A stretch of DNA of 64,000 nucleotides from Cannabis sativa (GCF_029168945.1 NC_083605.1:2549280-2613279), one strand, 5' to 3'. Counted from the stretch's first letter, positions 46,797 through 58,360 are shown. Notes: generated by a model from the letters alone, not told the origin. Numbers and translations: made by a program.

Positions 46797-49624
46797 TTAA
46801 ACAATGCAAACTCCCAAAGACTTTCTGAGGGAGTCAAAGCGACTTGCATCTAGGGCCTTTGTGAAAATATCAGCTAATTGTTTTTCAGTATCAACATATT
46901 CTAATTGCAATGATTTATTTTCAACAAGTTCCCTAATAAAGTGATGTCTTATATCAATGTGCTTTGTTCTAGAGTGTTGAACAGGATTTTTGGAAATATT
47001 TATGGCACTAGTATTGTCACAAAAAATAGTCAAAACACCCAAATCAAACCCATAATCAATCAACATTTGTTTCAACCATAATAGTTGAGTGCAACAACTG
47101 CCAGCAGCTATGTACTCAGCTTCGGCAGTGGATAAGGAGATGGAATTCTGTTTCTTGCTATGCCAAGATACTAGGTTATTCCCAAGAAAGAAGCACCCTC
47201 CACTTGTGCTCTTTCGATCATCAGCATTTCCTGCCCAATCTGCATCACTAAAACAAGCAAGATTTGAATTGGTATCTTTCGAGTACCAAATTCCATAATC
47301 AGGAGTGCTATTAACATATCTAATAATCCTTTTTACAGTTGATACATGAGATTCCATAGGATTACTTTGATATCTAGCACACACTCCCACACTGTAACAT
47401 ATATCAGGACGACTAGCAGTTAAATACAAGAGACTTCCAATCATGCTACGATAGAGTGTAGTGTCTACCTTTACTCCATTCTCATCTTTTGTTAATTTCA
47501 GAGTGGTGCTCATAGGAGTACTTACCTGCTTAGCCGATTCAAGGCCAAATTTCTTGACAAGGTTCTTAGCATACTTGCTTTGAGATACAAATGTACCTCC
47601 TTCCATTTGTCTCACTTGAAGACCAAGAAAGAAATTAAGCTCACCAACCATGCTCATTTCAAATTCACTTTTCATTTGATCAACAAATACCTGCACTTCA
47701 TGGTTAGATGTAGACCCAAAAACTATATCATCAACATAAATTTGAGCAATGATAAAATCAGATTTTATATGTTTGATGAAAAGAGTTTTATCCACACTAC
47801 CTCTGTGATAGCCATGAGAAAGTAAAAATTGAGTCAACCTTTCATACCAAGCTCGAGGAGCTTGTTTCAGACCATACAAAGCTTTTTCAAGTTTGTATAC
47901 ATGGTCTGGAAATTGAGGATCTTCGAATCCTTTTGGTTGCTCAACATAAACTTCCTCATTCAAAATACCATTAAGGAAGGCAGATTTCACATCCATTTGA
48001 AACAATTTAATATTGAGAATACAAGCAATACATAAAAGTAAACGTATTGATTCTAATCTTGCAACAGGAGCAAAAGTTTCATCAAAATCAATACCTTCTA
48101 CCTGAGTGTACCCTTGTGCCACCAAACGAGTCTTGTTTCTTACAATTGTACCGAACTCATCACTTTTATTTTTGAACAACCACTTTGTTCCAATAACATT
48201 TATACCTTTTGGTCTTCGGACCAAAATCCATACCTTGTTGCGAACAAATTGGTTGAGTTCCTCTTGCATTGCATTGAGCCATTCCTCAAAGGTCATGGCT
48301 TCCTTCACATTTTTCGGTTCATATTGAGAAACAAAGCAAAGAAAGCTGATTAAATTAATATACCTTCTGCGAGTTACCATGCTTTCTTCAGGATTTCCAA
48401 GGATGAGATCTTTTGGATGATTCAGTTTGACTCTGGTGCTTGGTTCTTTCTGAATAGAGTCAGTGATGATGTTTGGATGAGTCAAGATAGGCGGTTACGG
48501 TTCTCCGGTTTCGGTTGCGACGACGGATTCGTCATTTGCGGCATCGGCAATGGGTTCTGTTTGCATCGGGATCTGCCGTTACAACTTTTGGAGGAGTATC
48601 CATGAGACTATCTATCTTGGCTTCTGTGGAAAATTCTGAAAAATCTCTAAAATCATCAACAACCACATTAGCTGATTCCAAAACAGTTTGAGTTCTCATG
48701 TTATAAACACGATAAGCTCTACTGCTTAAGGAATATCCAATAAACACACCAACATCACTTTTTGCATCAAATTTACCAATATGCTCACGATCTCTATAGA
48801 CATAACACACACATCCAAAAACATGAAAATGACTTACATTGGGGCGCTTACCTTTCCAGATTTCATAAGATGTTTTTGAGGTACCTGGACGAATAAACAC
48901 TCTGTTTATTATGTAGCAAGCTGTGTTAATAGCTTCAGCCCATAATCGCTTAGTCAACTTCTTGCTATTTAACATCACTCTTGCCATTTCCTGCAAAGTT
49001 CGATTCTTCCTCTCAACAACTCCATTTTGTTGAGGAGTTTTGGGAGCTGAAAATTCATGAGTTATACCTGTAGACTTGCAAAAATCATCATACACAGAAT
49101 TTTCAAACTCCTTACCATGATCACTTCGAATTCGAACAATTTTTCCAATATTACAACCTTTCTCAACTCTTAATCTCAGACAAAGAGTTTTAAAGGCATC
49201 AAAAGTGTCAGATTTTTCTCTTAAAAAATCTACCCAAGTAAAACGAGAGAAATCATCAACACACACAAAGATATATCGTTTACCATTCAAACTTTCAACT
49301 TGTATTGGACCCATTAGATCCATGTGAAGCAATTCCAATACCTTTGAGGTATTGATATCAGACACAGGCTTGTGAGTGATTTTTAATTGCTTCCCAAGTT
49401 GACACGGTTCACACTTACCTTCACTTTCCTTACCAAGCTTGGGTAGACCTCGAACAATACCTGCATTTGACGGTTTTTAGGTTTTTAAAATTAATATGCC
49501 CAAGCTTGGCATGCCACGAATCCGTGGTGTTGTTGATAGCCGAGTGACAAGTAAACACGGGGGTTAGAGTGTAACGGATTATCATTGGATCGAAATCCTT
49601 GCAATATACATTCATTGTCATCAT
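46797..49624 (-). pseudogene. Sirevirus-2 pol: integrase, reverse transcriptase, RNase H
   Basis: Read leftwards: gag-pre-integrase (WHAKLGHINFKNLK near 49500), integrase (HMDLMGPI, RSDHGKEFEN, PQQNGVVERKNRTL; 49365-48532), then RT and RNase H in one open piece (48485-46797) with RLVAQGYTQVEGIDFDE, catalytic YVDD (QIYVDDIVFGS), DADWAGNADDRKSTSGG and TAEAEYIAAGS, ending LGVCIV and TAA. Frame breaks lie near 49474 and in 48490-48590, a hinge between integrase and RT that is rich in CG where Sirevirus-1 has CAG/CTG-like words. Catalytic residues are all present. The product integrates and copies the element in its particle and the nucleus. Confidence 0.9.
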
Positions 49625-51670
49625 TCATAACATAACAATGATCACTATCAAAAGAAACGATAAACCCTTGATCACAGATTTGACCGATGCTAAGTAAATT
49701 AGCCCTCAGTCCTTCAACTAACATCACATTTTTCAGTCTAGGTAACCCTTCAAAATTTAGAGTTCCCATACCAACAACTTTTCCTGATAAGCCATTACCA
49801 AAAGTGACTTCTCCACATTGCATAGGCCGAATGTTAGTCAAAAAATCCTTGTCACCTGTCATATGTCTAGAGCAACCACTGTCAAAATACCACATTTGAG
49901 ATGCAGCAGTTTTATCAGAAAAACCAGCTAGACACTTCTTTTTCACCCATATTTGTTTCAAACCTTTATGTTTCTTTTGAGATTTTTTCAAATTATCAAA
50001 ATAATTTGTTTTAAACAGGTTGTTCAATGTGAAACATTTAGGTCTGATATGTCCTTTTCTACCACAAAAATGACAAATGGGAACAAATCTTTTTACCTGA
50101 GATTTTACCTTTTTCGAAAATCCTGGAGATTTTGCAGCATCAGAAGCTGTTCTTGCTGCCACAGGCTGTGAAACTGTTACAGTAGAGTGTGTAGCCTCAC
50201 GGTGATTCGTTGGAACACTAGATTTTACAAACTTCGTGACTCCAGAACTTTCCATTCCATTAGAACCAAGGCCTGCAAAACCTCTCTGACCTGCATTCTG
50301 AGCTTTTTCAAAAATAGAAGATCCAGGATTAAGCATTTGAACATTTTTCTTAAAGTTTTCAAGTTCCTTCTTCAATAGAGAGATTTTTTCATCTTTATCA
50401 CAAACACTTGTCTCATATTCTTTTATTTTCAACTCACACATTTCAATCTTATGAGACAATTTTTTGTTCAATTTATTCAACTCTCTATTTTCAGAAGCAA
50501 CCTGAATCCATTTTTCATACATGACTTTGTATGATTCAGCAAGAGATTCTTCACAGATTTCAGACTCATCTGAATCTGATTCCTCTTGTTTGGTGGTATT
50601 GTTCAGACATACCAATCTATCTTTCACCTGTGAATCACACAACACATTAGTCATAACAGAGGTTAGGGCAACATTTTCAGTACTATCTTCATCACTTTCG
50701 GTTTCATCATCACTCCAAGTGACATTGAAACTTTTCTTATTCTTTTTCAAAGTGTTTGCACACTCAGATTGAATATGCCCAAAACCTTCACATTCCCTGC
50801 ACTGAATTCCCTTTTTGTTAGAGACAGATGGTTTAATGAAAGCATTACCTTTTGAACCTTTCGAAATATTCTTTTTATTTCCCATCTTTTTCATATATTT
50901 CTGAAAATTCTTAGTTAATAAAGCAATCTCATCATCACATTCACTATCAGAATTTTCATTATTAGCAACTTTCAAAGCAATACTTTTACCTTTATCAGTA
51001 ATGGATTTGGGTTTGTCCTTTTGTTTAATCTGTTGATTTAATTCAAAAGTGCGTAAGGAACCCATCAATTCTTCCACTTTCATAGTGCTAAAATCTTTAG
51101 CTTCCTCCATTGCCAAAAGTTTCGTATCAAACCTCTCTGGAAGAACTCTAACAATTTTTCTCACAAGAACAGAGTCATCAAGCTTTTCTCCAAGAGCAAA
51201 ATATTCATTAGCAATGTCAGATAATTTTTCATAGAATTCAGTTAAAGTTTCATTATCAGACATTCTAAGCTCATCAAATTTAGTTTGAAGCATGATAAAT
51301 CTAGATCTTTTCACATCAGAAGTTCCTTCAAACTGAGTTTGAAGAATCTCCCAAGCTTCCTTAGCAGAGACACAAGATGATATAAGTTTAATGTAACCCT
51401 CACCTACACCATTAAAGATAGCATGCAAGGCTTTGCTATTGTAGGCAGATAGTTTATCATCTTCAATAGACCATTCCAGTTCGTATTTTATAATAGTATT
51501 ACACGAAGAATCGTCTCAACTGGAGGAGACCAACCTGATAGAACCATTCTCCACGCCTTCTCATCTTGAGATTTGATGAAGGCTCTCATTCTAACTTTCC
51601 AGTAAGGATAGTTAGAGTCATTAAGCAATGGTGGTCTAGAAATAGAACTTCCTTCTGCAAAAAATGACAT
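49491..51670 (-). pseudogene. Sirevirus-2 gag and protease
   Basis: ATG at 51670 (MSFFAEGSS). The first 50 or so codons (PPLLNDSNYPYWKVRM) are cut from the rest by a shift near 51480-51490, where Sirevirus-1 has TTCAGATTTTA and this copy TTCGTATTTTA. From 51428 one open frame holds the capsid-like region (AKEAWEILQTQFEGT, LVRKIVRVLPERFDTKL), zinc knuckle 1 (CRECEGFGHIQSEC), an acidic stretch, coiled coil, knuckle 2 (CHFCGRKGHIRPKC near 50065) and the protease active site (YFDSGCSRHMTGDKDF near 49870). Here the protease junction is in frame, unlike Sirevirus-1. It forms the particle and processes the polyprotein. Confidence 0.9.
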
Positions 51671-51714
51671 TCTAACAAAAACGTTATAGGATCACACTAA
51701 GAGTTTAGTGTCCC

Positions 51715-51726
51715 GCTCTGATACCA
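51715..51726 (-). other. Primer-binding site of Sirevirus-2
   Basis: TGGTATCAGAGC on the minus strand, two bases inside the 5' LTR, complementary to initiator-Met tRNA. Identical to that of Sirevirus-1. Confidence 0.93.
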
Positions 51727-51728
51727 AT

Positions 51729-52858
51729 TGAAAAACTGTGTTTTTGCAAATGTCAGTTGTATATAAGAAAATATAAAAACTGTAAGCGTTTGCAGCAGCA
51801 GAAAGTAATTACCTTTCTGCAAAACGAACGGGCGAATATAAAATATTTGCGAGAAAAATAAATAACTTGACACAAGAGATTTATACGTGGTATCGTTGTT
51901 CTCACGAACACTCCTAGTCCACGGGGCCACGCCCGAGAGAATGAAATCAATTAATAAAGTATCAAAATTACAAAGACAATTGACTTAAACAAGTTTAGAC
52001 TCCCTCTAAAGTATTACGCAATCCTTTGTAATCCACTTTATGAATCTGACTTCTTGAAACACCTTCAAGCCCGAACTCCCTTCGTCTTTGAAGTGTGAGT
52101 GCTTACTTCCTCCCGAAGTAAGGCTTTAGCAAGTCTTCTCCCGAAGACCAAGTGCTTACTTCCTCCCGAAGTAAGGCTTTATCAAGTCTTCTCCCGAAGA
52201 CCAATCTCTTGTTCAGTCAAGTAGTTCTTCACAACCTCTAGGATAGAGTAAGAACAGAAATAGAACAACTAGAACCTAGGTGAACAACTAGGCTCTCACA
52301 AAACAAAGAAACACTCTCTTCTCTCAAAAGATAAATGTAGAAAATGAATAATGGAAGAGGTAATTCGAATGGTTGCTCTCTAGGCTCTATTTATAGATCA
52401 TAGAAACCAAAGAGGCAACCACAAGTTCGAATTAGCAGCTGTACAAAGACTTTCCAAAAACCAACACGATCTGCTACAACAGATTCGGTTGCTGACGAAG
52501 CAGATCTGCCCAGAAACGGGAAACTTACTAAAATCGGGTCCGATCTTCTTTCAAAGCTTGATTCCTGCCAAAAACAGATTAGATATTCTGATTGTATCAA
52601 GATACAATCGAAATTAATAAGGAAAAGGCAATAATCAAAGTTTCCCTTAAAATGACAACTTTCCAAAAGAGAATTCCTTCTCTTTTGAGAAGTTTTCAAC
52701 AAAGGAAAGTTCAGCTGAAAGTGCAACTTTCCAAACAAGGAAAATGGCAACTTATAACCGAATAAAAGAGGTAAGATTTCGAAAATGAATGCATAGCAAT
52801 CTTACCATAAAAAGGAAAAATTATTTTGTCACCTAACTTGCCAAAAAAGGACTTTACA
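51729..52858 (-). repeat. 5' LTR of Sirevirus-2
   Basis: 1,130 bp, the same length as its partner. Differences cluster: GAACAGGCAGAAT versus GAACGGGCGAAT, TTGCAGAAAA versus TTGCGAGAAAA, GCCCAGAGAA versus GCCCGAGAGAA, and GAACGGATACGCCC versus GAAGCAGATCTGCCC. Confidence 0.95.
52101..52204 (-). repeat. LTR hairpin array (Sirevirus-2, 5' LTR)
   Basis: Copy of 42983-43087 with the same arms and loops. Confidence 0.8.
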
Positions 52859-52863
52859 ATTTT
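52859..52863. repeat. Target-site duplication ATTTT, right copy
   Basis: Right partner of 42607-42611, after the terminal CA of the LTR. Confidence 0.93.
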
Positions 52864-54438
52864 GACAACCTCACAAAGCTCAAGGAAATAGATGCTTCTG
52901 GAAACAAATTGAGCATGAAAGTAGGCTTAGATTGGACTCCTCCCTTTTCTCTTAATGTCATGGAATTAAGAAATTGGAACTTGGGTCCTCATTTTCCTAC
53001 ATGGCTAAAATCACAAAGACATATTTTTAGAATAGACATGTCCAATACTGGAATTTCTGATGTAATTCCTACTTGGTTGTGGAATTTTTCTTCTGCTTAT
53101 GATATTGACTTGTCCAGAAACCATATTTATGGGGAAATTCCTATTTTTCCAAATGATGGTTCTTATATGTTAAACTTGAGTTACAATAAGTTAACAGGAC
53201 CATTACCTCGTATTCCAATTTCGTACATGCTAGATCTTTCAAATAATTACTTGTCTGGTAACATTTCTAATTTCCTTTGTGATCCAACGAGTTTTGCAAG
53301 AAACGTTTTGGCCCTGTATCTCGAAAATAATCTTTTATCAGGAAAGATTCCTAACTGTTGGATGTATTGGCCATCATTAAATTTGATAGATTTGGATAAC
53401 AATAATCTAACTGGGAAAATTCCAAACTCTATGGGATCTTTACTTAGCTTAAAGTCATTGCATCTTCACAATAACAACCTTATTGGTGAAATACCAAAAC
53501 CTATTAAGAATTGTACAGCCTTAAATGGACTCGATCTTGGTTTTAATAAGTTGGTGGGCACTATACCAAGATGGATCGGAAGTCTTCCAATGCTGCGTTT
53601 TCTTGTCCTTCGTTCTAACAACTTCACAGGTCATATTCCAGTTGAACTCTGTAAACTTTCCAAGCTTCAAGTATTAGATGCTAGTAATAATATTTTGACG
53701 GGAAAGATATCGAATTGTTTCAATAATTTAACAGCTATGACGTCTAAATCACAAAAAGATCCAATTTATTATTATTATGGCGTCAATGATCAAAGACCTA
53801 GAGAGAATGCAAATCTTGTTATCAAAGGAAGGGAAAACCAATACAACACTATCTTATACCTCTTAAGTACCTTCGATCTATCTAGCAACAAGTTATTAGG
53901 AGAAATTCCAGAACAACTTACAAGTCTCGATGCGTTGCAATCATTGAATTTGTCGAGAAATTATTTGAGTGGGAGCATTCCTAAAAAGATTGATAGTATG
54001 ACTGACCTGGAATCTCTTGATCTCTCAAGGAACCGTTTGTGTGGTCATATTCCTACAGGTTTGTCAGGTTTATCATTCTTGAGTCACTTGAACTTGTCAT
54101 ACAACAACTTGTCGGGACAAATTCCAATAGGCACGCAACTACAAAGCATGGATGCCTCTAGCTTTATTGGCAACGAATTGTGTGGACCACCGCTCAAAAA
54201 GTGTATTGAAGATCGTGACACAATGCATTCAAATGGAAGTGAGGAAGATGGAGAAAGGGAAGATGATGAATATTGGTTTAGATTGGGCATAGGAATGGGG
54301 TTTGGAGTGAGCTTTCTAGGTGTTATTGTTTCGTTAGTGGTTTGTGGATTTTGGAGGCGTGCTTACTTTTGGTATTTCGAAGAATATTTGTGTAACAAGT
54401 TTGTGGACTATTTCATCAAAATAAATTACATGTTTTGA

Positions 54439-55164
54439 AAGTATTTGTGTCAGTCACGTTTTAAAGTCTTTTTTTTAGTAAGAAACGTGTTAGTTTTGTC
54501 TTCTTCTTTTTTTTGTAAGTTTATTTCATGTATTATCATTTTGGGAGACATCCCCACTTATTGTTTCAAAAAGTTCTAAGAGTTTAATTAGAACATTGTG
54601 TGTTTTGCAATGCTTGCTTTGCTCATTCTTTTTTTGTAATTTATTATTTTGTATAGTTGATTGTGTTTTTACTAATAATACCGTGTTTGTGTTTGCTTGA
54701 GCAAAAGAAATGTGTAGTATCGCTTTTGAAAATGTATTGTGGTTTAGGAATATTATAGTTCTAGACTTGTGTACATATCTTAATATATTGCAAATATATA
54801 TAGAGAGAGAGTTATAAATGTATGTATGTAAGCACATATCCATACATTTCTCGGTGGATTATTGCCCTAAAATGATCAAAAGTGCTTGGATATATGCTTG
54901 TTCCCATGTTAGTGCTTTTTATGAAAATAATAAAGGAAAGAAAATCATCTTAAAAGAGGTTTGACTCAAGACAAAGACAAGAAATAAAGTTACTATATAT
55001 AAAATTAAGAAAGCATCTTGTAACTTGTCAATAAACAAATTTGTATTTAAATAAGAAATGAAGAAAAAGCAATACCATAATATTTTGCATGTTCAATTCA
55101 CTATCCCTAATTAACACAGTTCTAATATAAATATTTTACACTTATTTTTGAAAGCTTATTGTGT
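54439..55164 (+). other. 3' flank of RLP-B
   Basis: The first 400 bp match the flank of RLP-A (38060-38490); the rest is AT-rich spacer. No gene seen. Confidence 0.6.
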
Positions 55165-55600
55165 TCATCTTCACCTAATTAATTGTATAATATCAACAAT
55201 AATTTGAGGAGCAAGAGGGGCATCTACCTTTAATATGTTTTCGAAATCACGAATTTGAAGCAACTCCAACTGCCATGTCAAAAGAGTAGAGGCCATGAAA
55301 TGTTATCCTTCTGCAGCTCTTTTCTCTAACCGAACCGCATGCAAGCACCTCAGCCGAAGCATCCAACAAAACAAACTTCACAATATATTGTTGGTGTCAT
55401 AGCTTTGTGGCACGTAGTTTGGATCAGCTGATCGAAGAACTTCCCTGTGTATCGCATTTGCAGTGCTGAACATCCGAGGATCACACTTTTCTTATCTTCT
55501 AAACATTGTCTCAAGACATCTCGAAGTGTTTTGAGCCATGAAATCCTGTCTTCTTTTGTAAGAGGGATTCCATTCTTTATTTTTTTCTGTGTTATTTGAA
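55165..55600 (-). pseudogene. Gluconokinase fragment (processed-pseudogene-like)
   Basis: Read leftwards across three frames, the sequence follows plant gluconokinase: GIPLTKEDRISWLKTLRDVL, then KSVILGCSALQMRY, then (shifted) RSADPNYVPQSYD, then KFVLLDASAEVLA, then (shifted) RAAEG, a stop, HFMASTLLTWQLELLQ and ENILKVDAPLAPQIIVDII. The active enzyme phosphorylates gluconate to 6-phosphogluconate in the cytosol. The N-terminal P-loop half is missing, and there are at least three frame changes and an internal TAA. The pieces run together without introns, as in a retrocopy, though no poly(A) or target duplication was found. I rate the family assignment well supported and the processed origin as likely only. 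Confidence 0.75.
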
Positions 55601-55739
55601 GGAACATAAACTTAATTTAGTAAAGCTATTAACATAAACATGGATAATAGGATATGTATACCCAAGAGAAGGATAGCTCAAATGGTCATACCAGGCTCGT
55701 TCCAATTCTATTAGGGTCTCCAGCCGGAGAAAATCTAAT

Positions 55740-57427
55740 TGGGGTTTTTCATTATATTTATATATATTTATATATTAGGTGATTGTTACGTGACAAGCCA
55801 CGTAGTGTTAGTTTTATTTAATATTTTAGTTTTTTATTTTAATTAATAATTAAAATAGTATAATTATTTGAACGATTTGTTTTATTAATATAAAATATGT
55901 GTCAGTATATTTAGTAAGTAAAACATAGTTGTGTTATAATAATATACGTTATTAATAGTAAAATGTACATTAATCTTCTAATTGAAAAAAGTTTTATTAT
56001 CTCACTTCATATCTAATAATAGCTACACAACTATATATTTATAGACTTTCACATTCTTTGTAAATTACTAATAAGCACCAATAATATTTTCATATTCTAA
56101 TATTTTTCAACCTTCTCCTCTTGGTGGTAAAATTAAAAATAAAACTAAAAATAAGCACAAACATATATGGTAAATACTAATTACAGCCCATTTCATCTTC
56201 TTTTTATTTTTTTAAGCCCAAGCCCAAAAATCTCTAAGCCAACACAATCAATCTTCTTCTTCTCCGATAGCAATGAGTTGCCCCTTCTGTAATTATTTAT
56301 ATTATTTTTTTTAATTAAATTCTCTTACATATACAATCTCACATATATATATATATTTATCTATACATTTTATTTTTTCTAGGTAATTACAGAATGGGCA
56401 ACTCATATACAGTCTCACATTTATATTATCTTTTCTAGATATTTTATCTATATTTTTCTTTTTTAAAAAATAAATAAAAAAATTATTAATATTCTCTCAA
56501 GGTTTGTTAGAGAGATACGTGGCTAAGATGATTTTTTTAATTTAAAAAGAGATTATTAATATTTAAAAGATTGTTTAATTTTTTGGGTTTAATTATTGGG
56601 TTTATTTGTTAACGGGAGATCAAATGTAATCGTTAAATTTAACAGAATATTCTTTTATTTTTAAGTATATTCTGTTAAACCAAGAAATGCCGTTAGATAG
56701 GAACTTTTAATATATAAAGATATATATATATGGGTATATATTAGATAAATGTTTTTATTTTAGTTTTTAGTTTTTTTTTAAATCATAATTTTAAAATTAA
56801 TAATATTTAATGTAGTAATAATCATTGAAATTTGAAAGCATGATAGTGATTTAAATAAAAACAAAAATTACTATTATACTTTGTAATAGTAATTAAAAAA
56901 AATTATTATTCATCCTAAATTTATCTTCGGAATTAATGAAATTGCTCATCTGGTTAAACTATCAAAACATTCAAATTTAATTTCAAATTTAACTAATTCT
57001 ATAAATATCAAAATTTAAAAATAATTTTTAATAAAAAAAAAAACAATATGAACAAATTTATTATTAAGTGCAACACTTTAGGTGGATTAATTATATATAT
57101 TTAAGTTTAAGTAACTACATGGATGTTGAACTCTTTATGTGGCAACATATAATAATTTGTTATTTTTTTTATTTAAAAACAAAAATTAATCCAATAATTA
57201 AATTAAATTTTTCTATATATATTTTTTAACAAAATATAATAGTAAAAATACAAAATATAACATATTTAAAGATCAAATTGTGGGCTTTTATATTAAAAAA
57301 TTTGTTGAGCCTTGGACATGGGTCGAAGTTGTCCCACCCTTGAGTCGGTCCTAAATCATTTGTGGTTTGGTCCTACAAATTACTACAATGTGAGTCTTTA
57401 GAGGTTGTTTTTTCAACTAAATTTAAA
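55740..57427. other. AT-rich spacer, no gene seen
   Basis: No coding region, RNA gene or clear transposon end is visible. Segments with A/T runs and short (TA)n alternate with ordinary AT-rich DNA. Confidence 0.5.
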
Positions 57428-58099
57428 GGAATAATTGCATAACGTACTATTTTTTGTAAAAAAAAAATTACAATTTTACGTTTGAATTTTTTTTTTTTTT
57501 ACATTTTTACGATTTTCTATAGAAATAACATGAAAACAACAAAAAAACTACATTAAAGTAACATGAAAATAACATCAAAATAACAACAAAAAATATCCAT
57601 GGAAATCGCGCACATTTGTCGTTTGTGCAACTACATGGCGCACAACATTGCAAAGTGGGCAATGATGCATCAAAAAACTGAGAGAATTGGAATTGAAGAT
57701 ATCCATGGAAATGTGTTGGATGACTTCAATGATTGGGACCCAGGTTCCTGTAGTCCCTTTGTAATTTTTTCTGGTTTTTTACTCTGTTCTTTGTTTGGTT
57801 GGGGAGTTTTCCTATTTGCTGCTTTTTTTTTCCTCTGTTTGTACTTTCCCTGTTGTTTGTTTTGAACTCGGCAAGCTTTTGCCTTTTAATGAAAGGGTGT
57901 TCTTGAACACCCCTCACTTCATCAAAAAAAAAAATAACAAAAAATAACATACAGATAACAAAAAATCAACAAGAGTACAACATAAAAAGACCGTATTTTC
58001 TGTAAATAAAATCAAAAAAATCGTAAAAATATTTAAAATTTTGTGAAACCGTATTTTTGTAATTTTTTTGTTATTTTTGTGTATTTGTGAAATTATCCC
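57428..58099. mobile_element. Mutator-type non-autonomous TIR element hosting a LINE tail
   Basis: The ends are inverted: GGAATAATTGCATAACGTAC at left, and at right the reverse complement begins GGGATAATTTCACAAATAC. Both continue into ...ACAAAAAAATTAC-like blocks. Flanks AAATTTAAA (57419-57427) and ATTTTTAAA (58100-58108) agree at seven of nine positions, like a worn 9-bp duplication. A 340-bp LINE fragment sits inside. Ends and duplication length point to a Mutator-like MITE. Confidence 0.5.
57597..57936 (+). mobile_element. Short LINE 3' fragment (RNase H tail)
   Basis: It codes ICRLCNYMAHNIAKWAM, the last motif of plant LINE RNase H (compare AAHNVAKWAF in LINE-2), then reads to a stop at 57863-57865, a short 3' end and an A run (57926-57936). 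The flanks AAAATAACAACAAAAAAT and AAAATAACAAAAAAT are probably the target duplication. It is a severely 5'-truncated copy of yet another family. Confidence 0.75.
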
Positions 58100-58253
58100 A
58101 TTTTTAAAAAAGGGAAGCTAAAGGATGTAAAAATATCCGCCTAGCTCGAAATTGGCATTTAGAGATAGTTTTTTGATAAAAATTGTAAGTATACAAATTT
58201 ATAATATCTATACCGTTGGTTGGGGGTTGAAAATTTTTTAGCCTATTTTATAA

Positions 58254-58360
58254 CACCTATGGTGTCGGTTATTAGGGAAATAACCGACGTCATATGTGTA
58301 TGTCAGTAAACTGTGCACATATGGCGTCGGTTATTTCCTAATAACCGACGACATCGAGTG
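58254..58360. repeat. Long nested palindrome, transposon-like
   Basis: Two arms of about 46 bp (58254-58299 and 58313-58360) are near-perfect reverse complements with a 13-base centre. Each arm is itself a palindrome, GTCGGTTATT...AATAACCGAC. Such repeats occur in subterminal regions of plant DNA transposons of the CACTA kind, but no CACTA end is visible here. Confidence 0.6.

Larger units (their letters stand above)
42612..52858 (-). mobile_element. Sirevirus-type Ty1/copia element (Sirevirus-2)
   Basis: 10,247 bp, antisense to RLP-B, with 1,130-bp LTRs at both ends. In sense: 5' LTR (51729-52858), primer site, gag, pol, structured spacer, extra ORF, four polypurine tracts, 3' LTR (42612-43741). 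Gag and pol are clearly related to Sirevirus-1 at protein level. The LTRs do not align over most of their length, so it is a separate family of the same lineage. LTR differences are few and cluster at CAG/CTG sites. Confidence 0.94.
41052..54438 (+). pseudogene. RLP-B: LRR receptor-like protein with a Sirevirus in its exon
   Basis: The coding pieces are 41052-42611 and 52864-54438. Both are open and in the same frame once the 10.2-kb insertion and one ATTTT copy are discounted, giving about 1,044 residues. Order: signal peptide (YYYQVTLIIILLYVIVAKG), LRR N-cap (LCIETEKQALLSFKKYLVDD, CCKWAGISC), about two dozen LRRs including a series with near-repeats LPKSLGSLSQL, an island with VIKGRENQYNTI near 53820, four C-terminal LRRs, an acidic linker, a membrane helix (FRLGIGMGFGVSFLGVIVSL) and a short tail (RRAYFWYFEEYL). 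There is no kinase domain. The family consists of plasma-membrane pattern receptors needing partner kinases. I see no other lesion. As it stands, translation would stop at the LTR TGA (42612-42614), leaving a soluble LRR fragment of 520 residues. Confidence 0.93.

Noticed and set aside
55668..55715. tRNA-derived SINE or tRNA gene (box A-like TAGCTCAAATGG, box B-like GTTCCAATTC)
   Set aside because: The spacing between boxes is short, no cloverleaf or acceptor stem forms, and no A-rich end or duplication is seen. It may be a worn SINE head, but I cannot support it.
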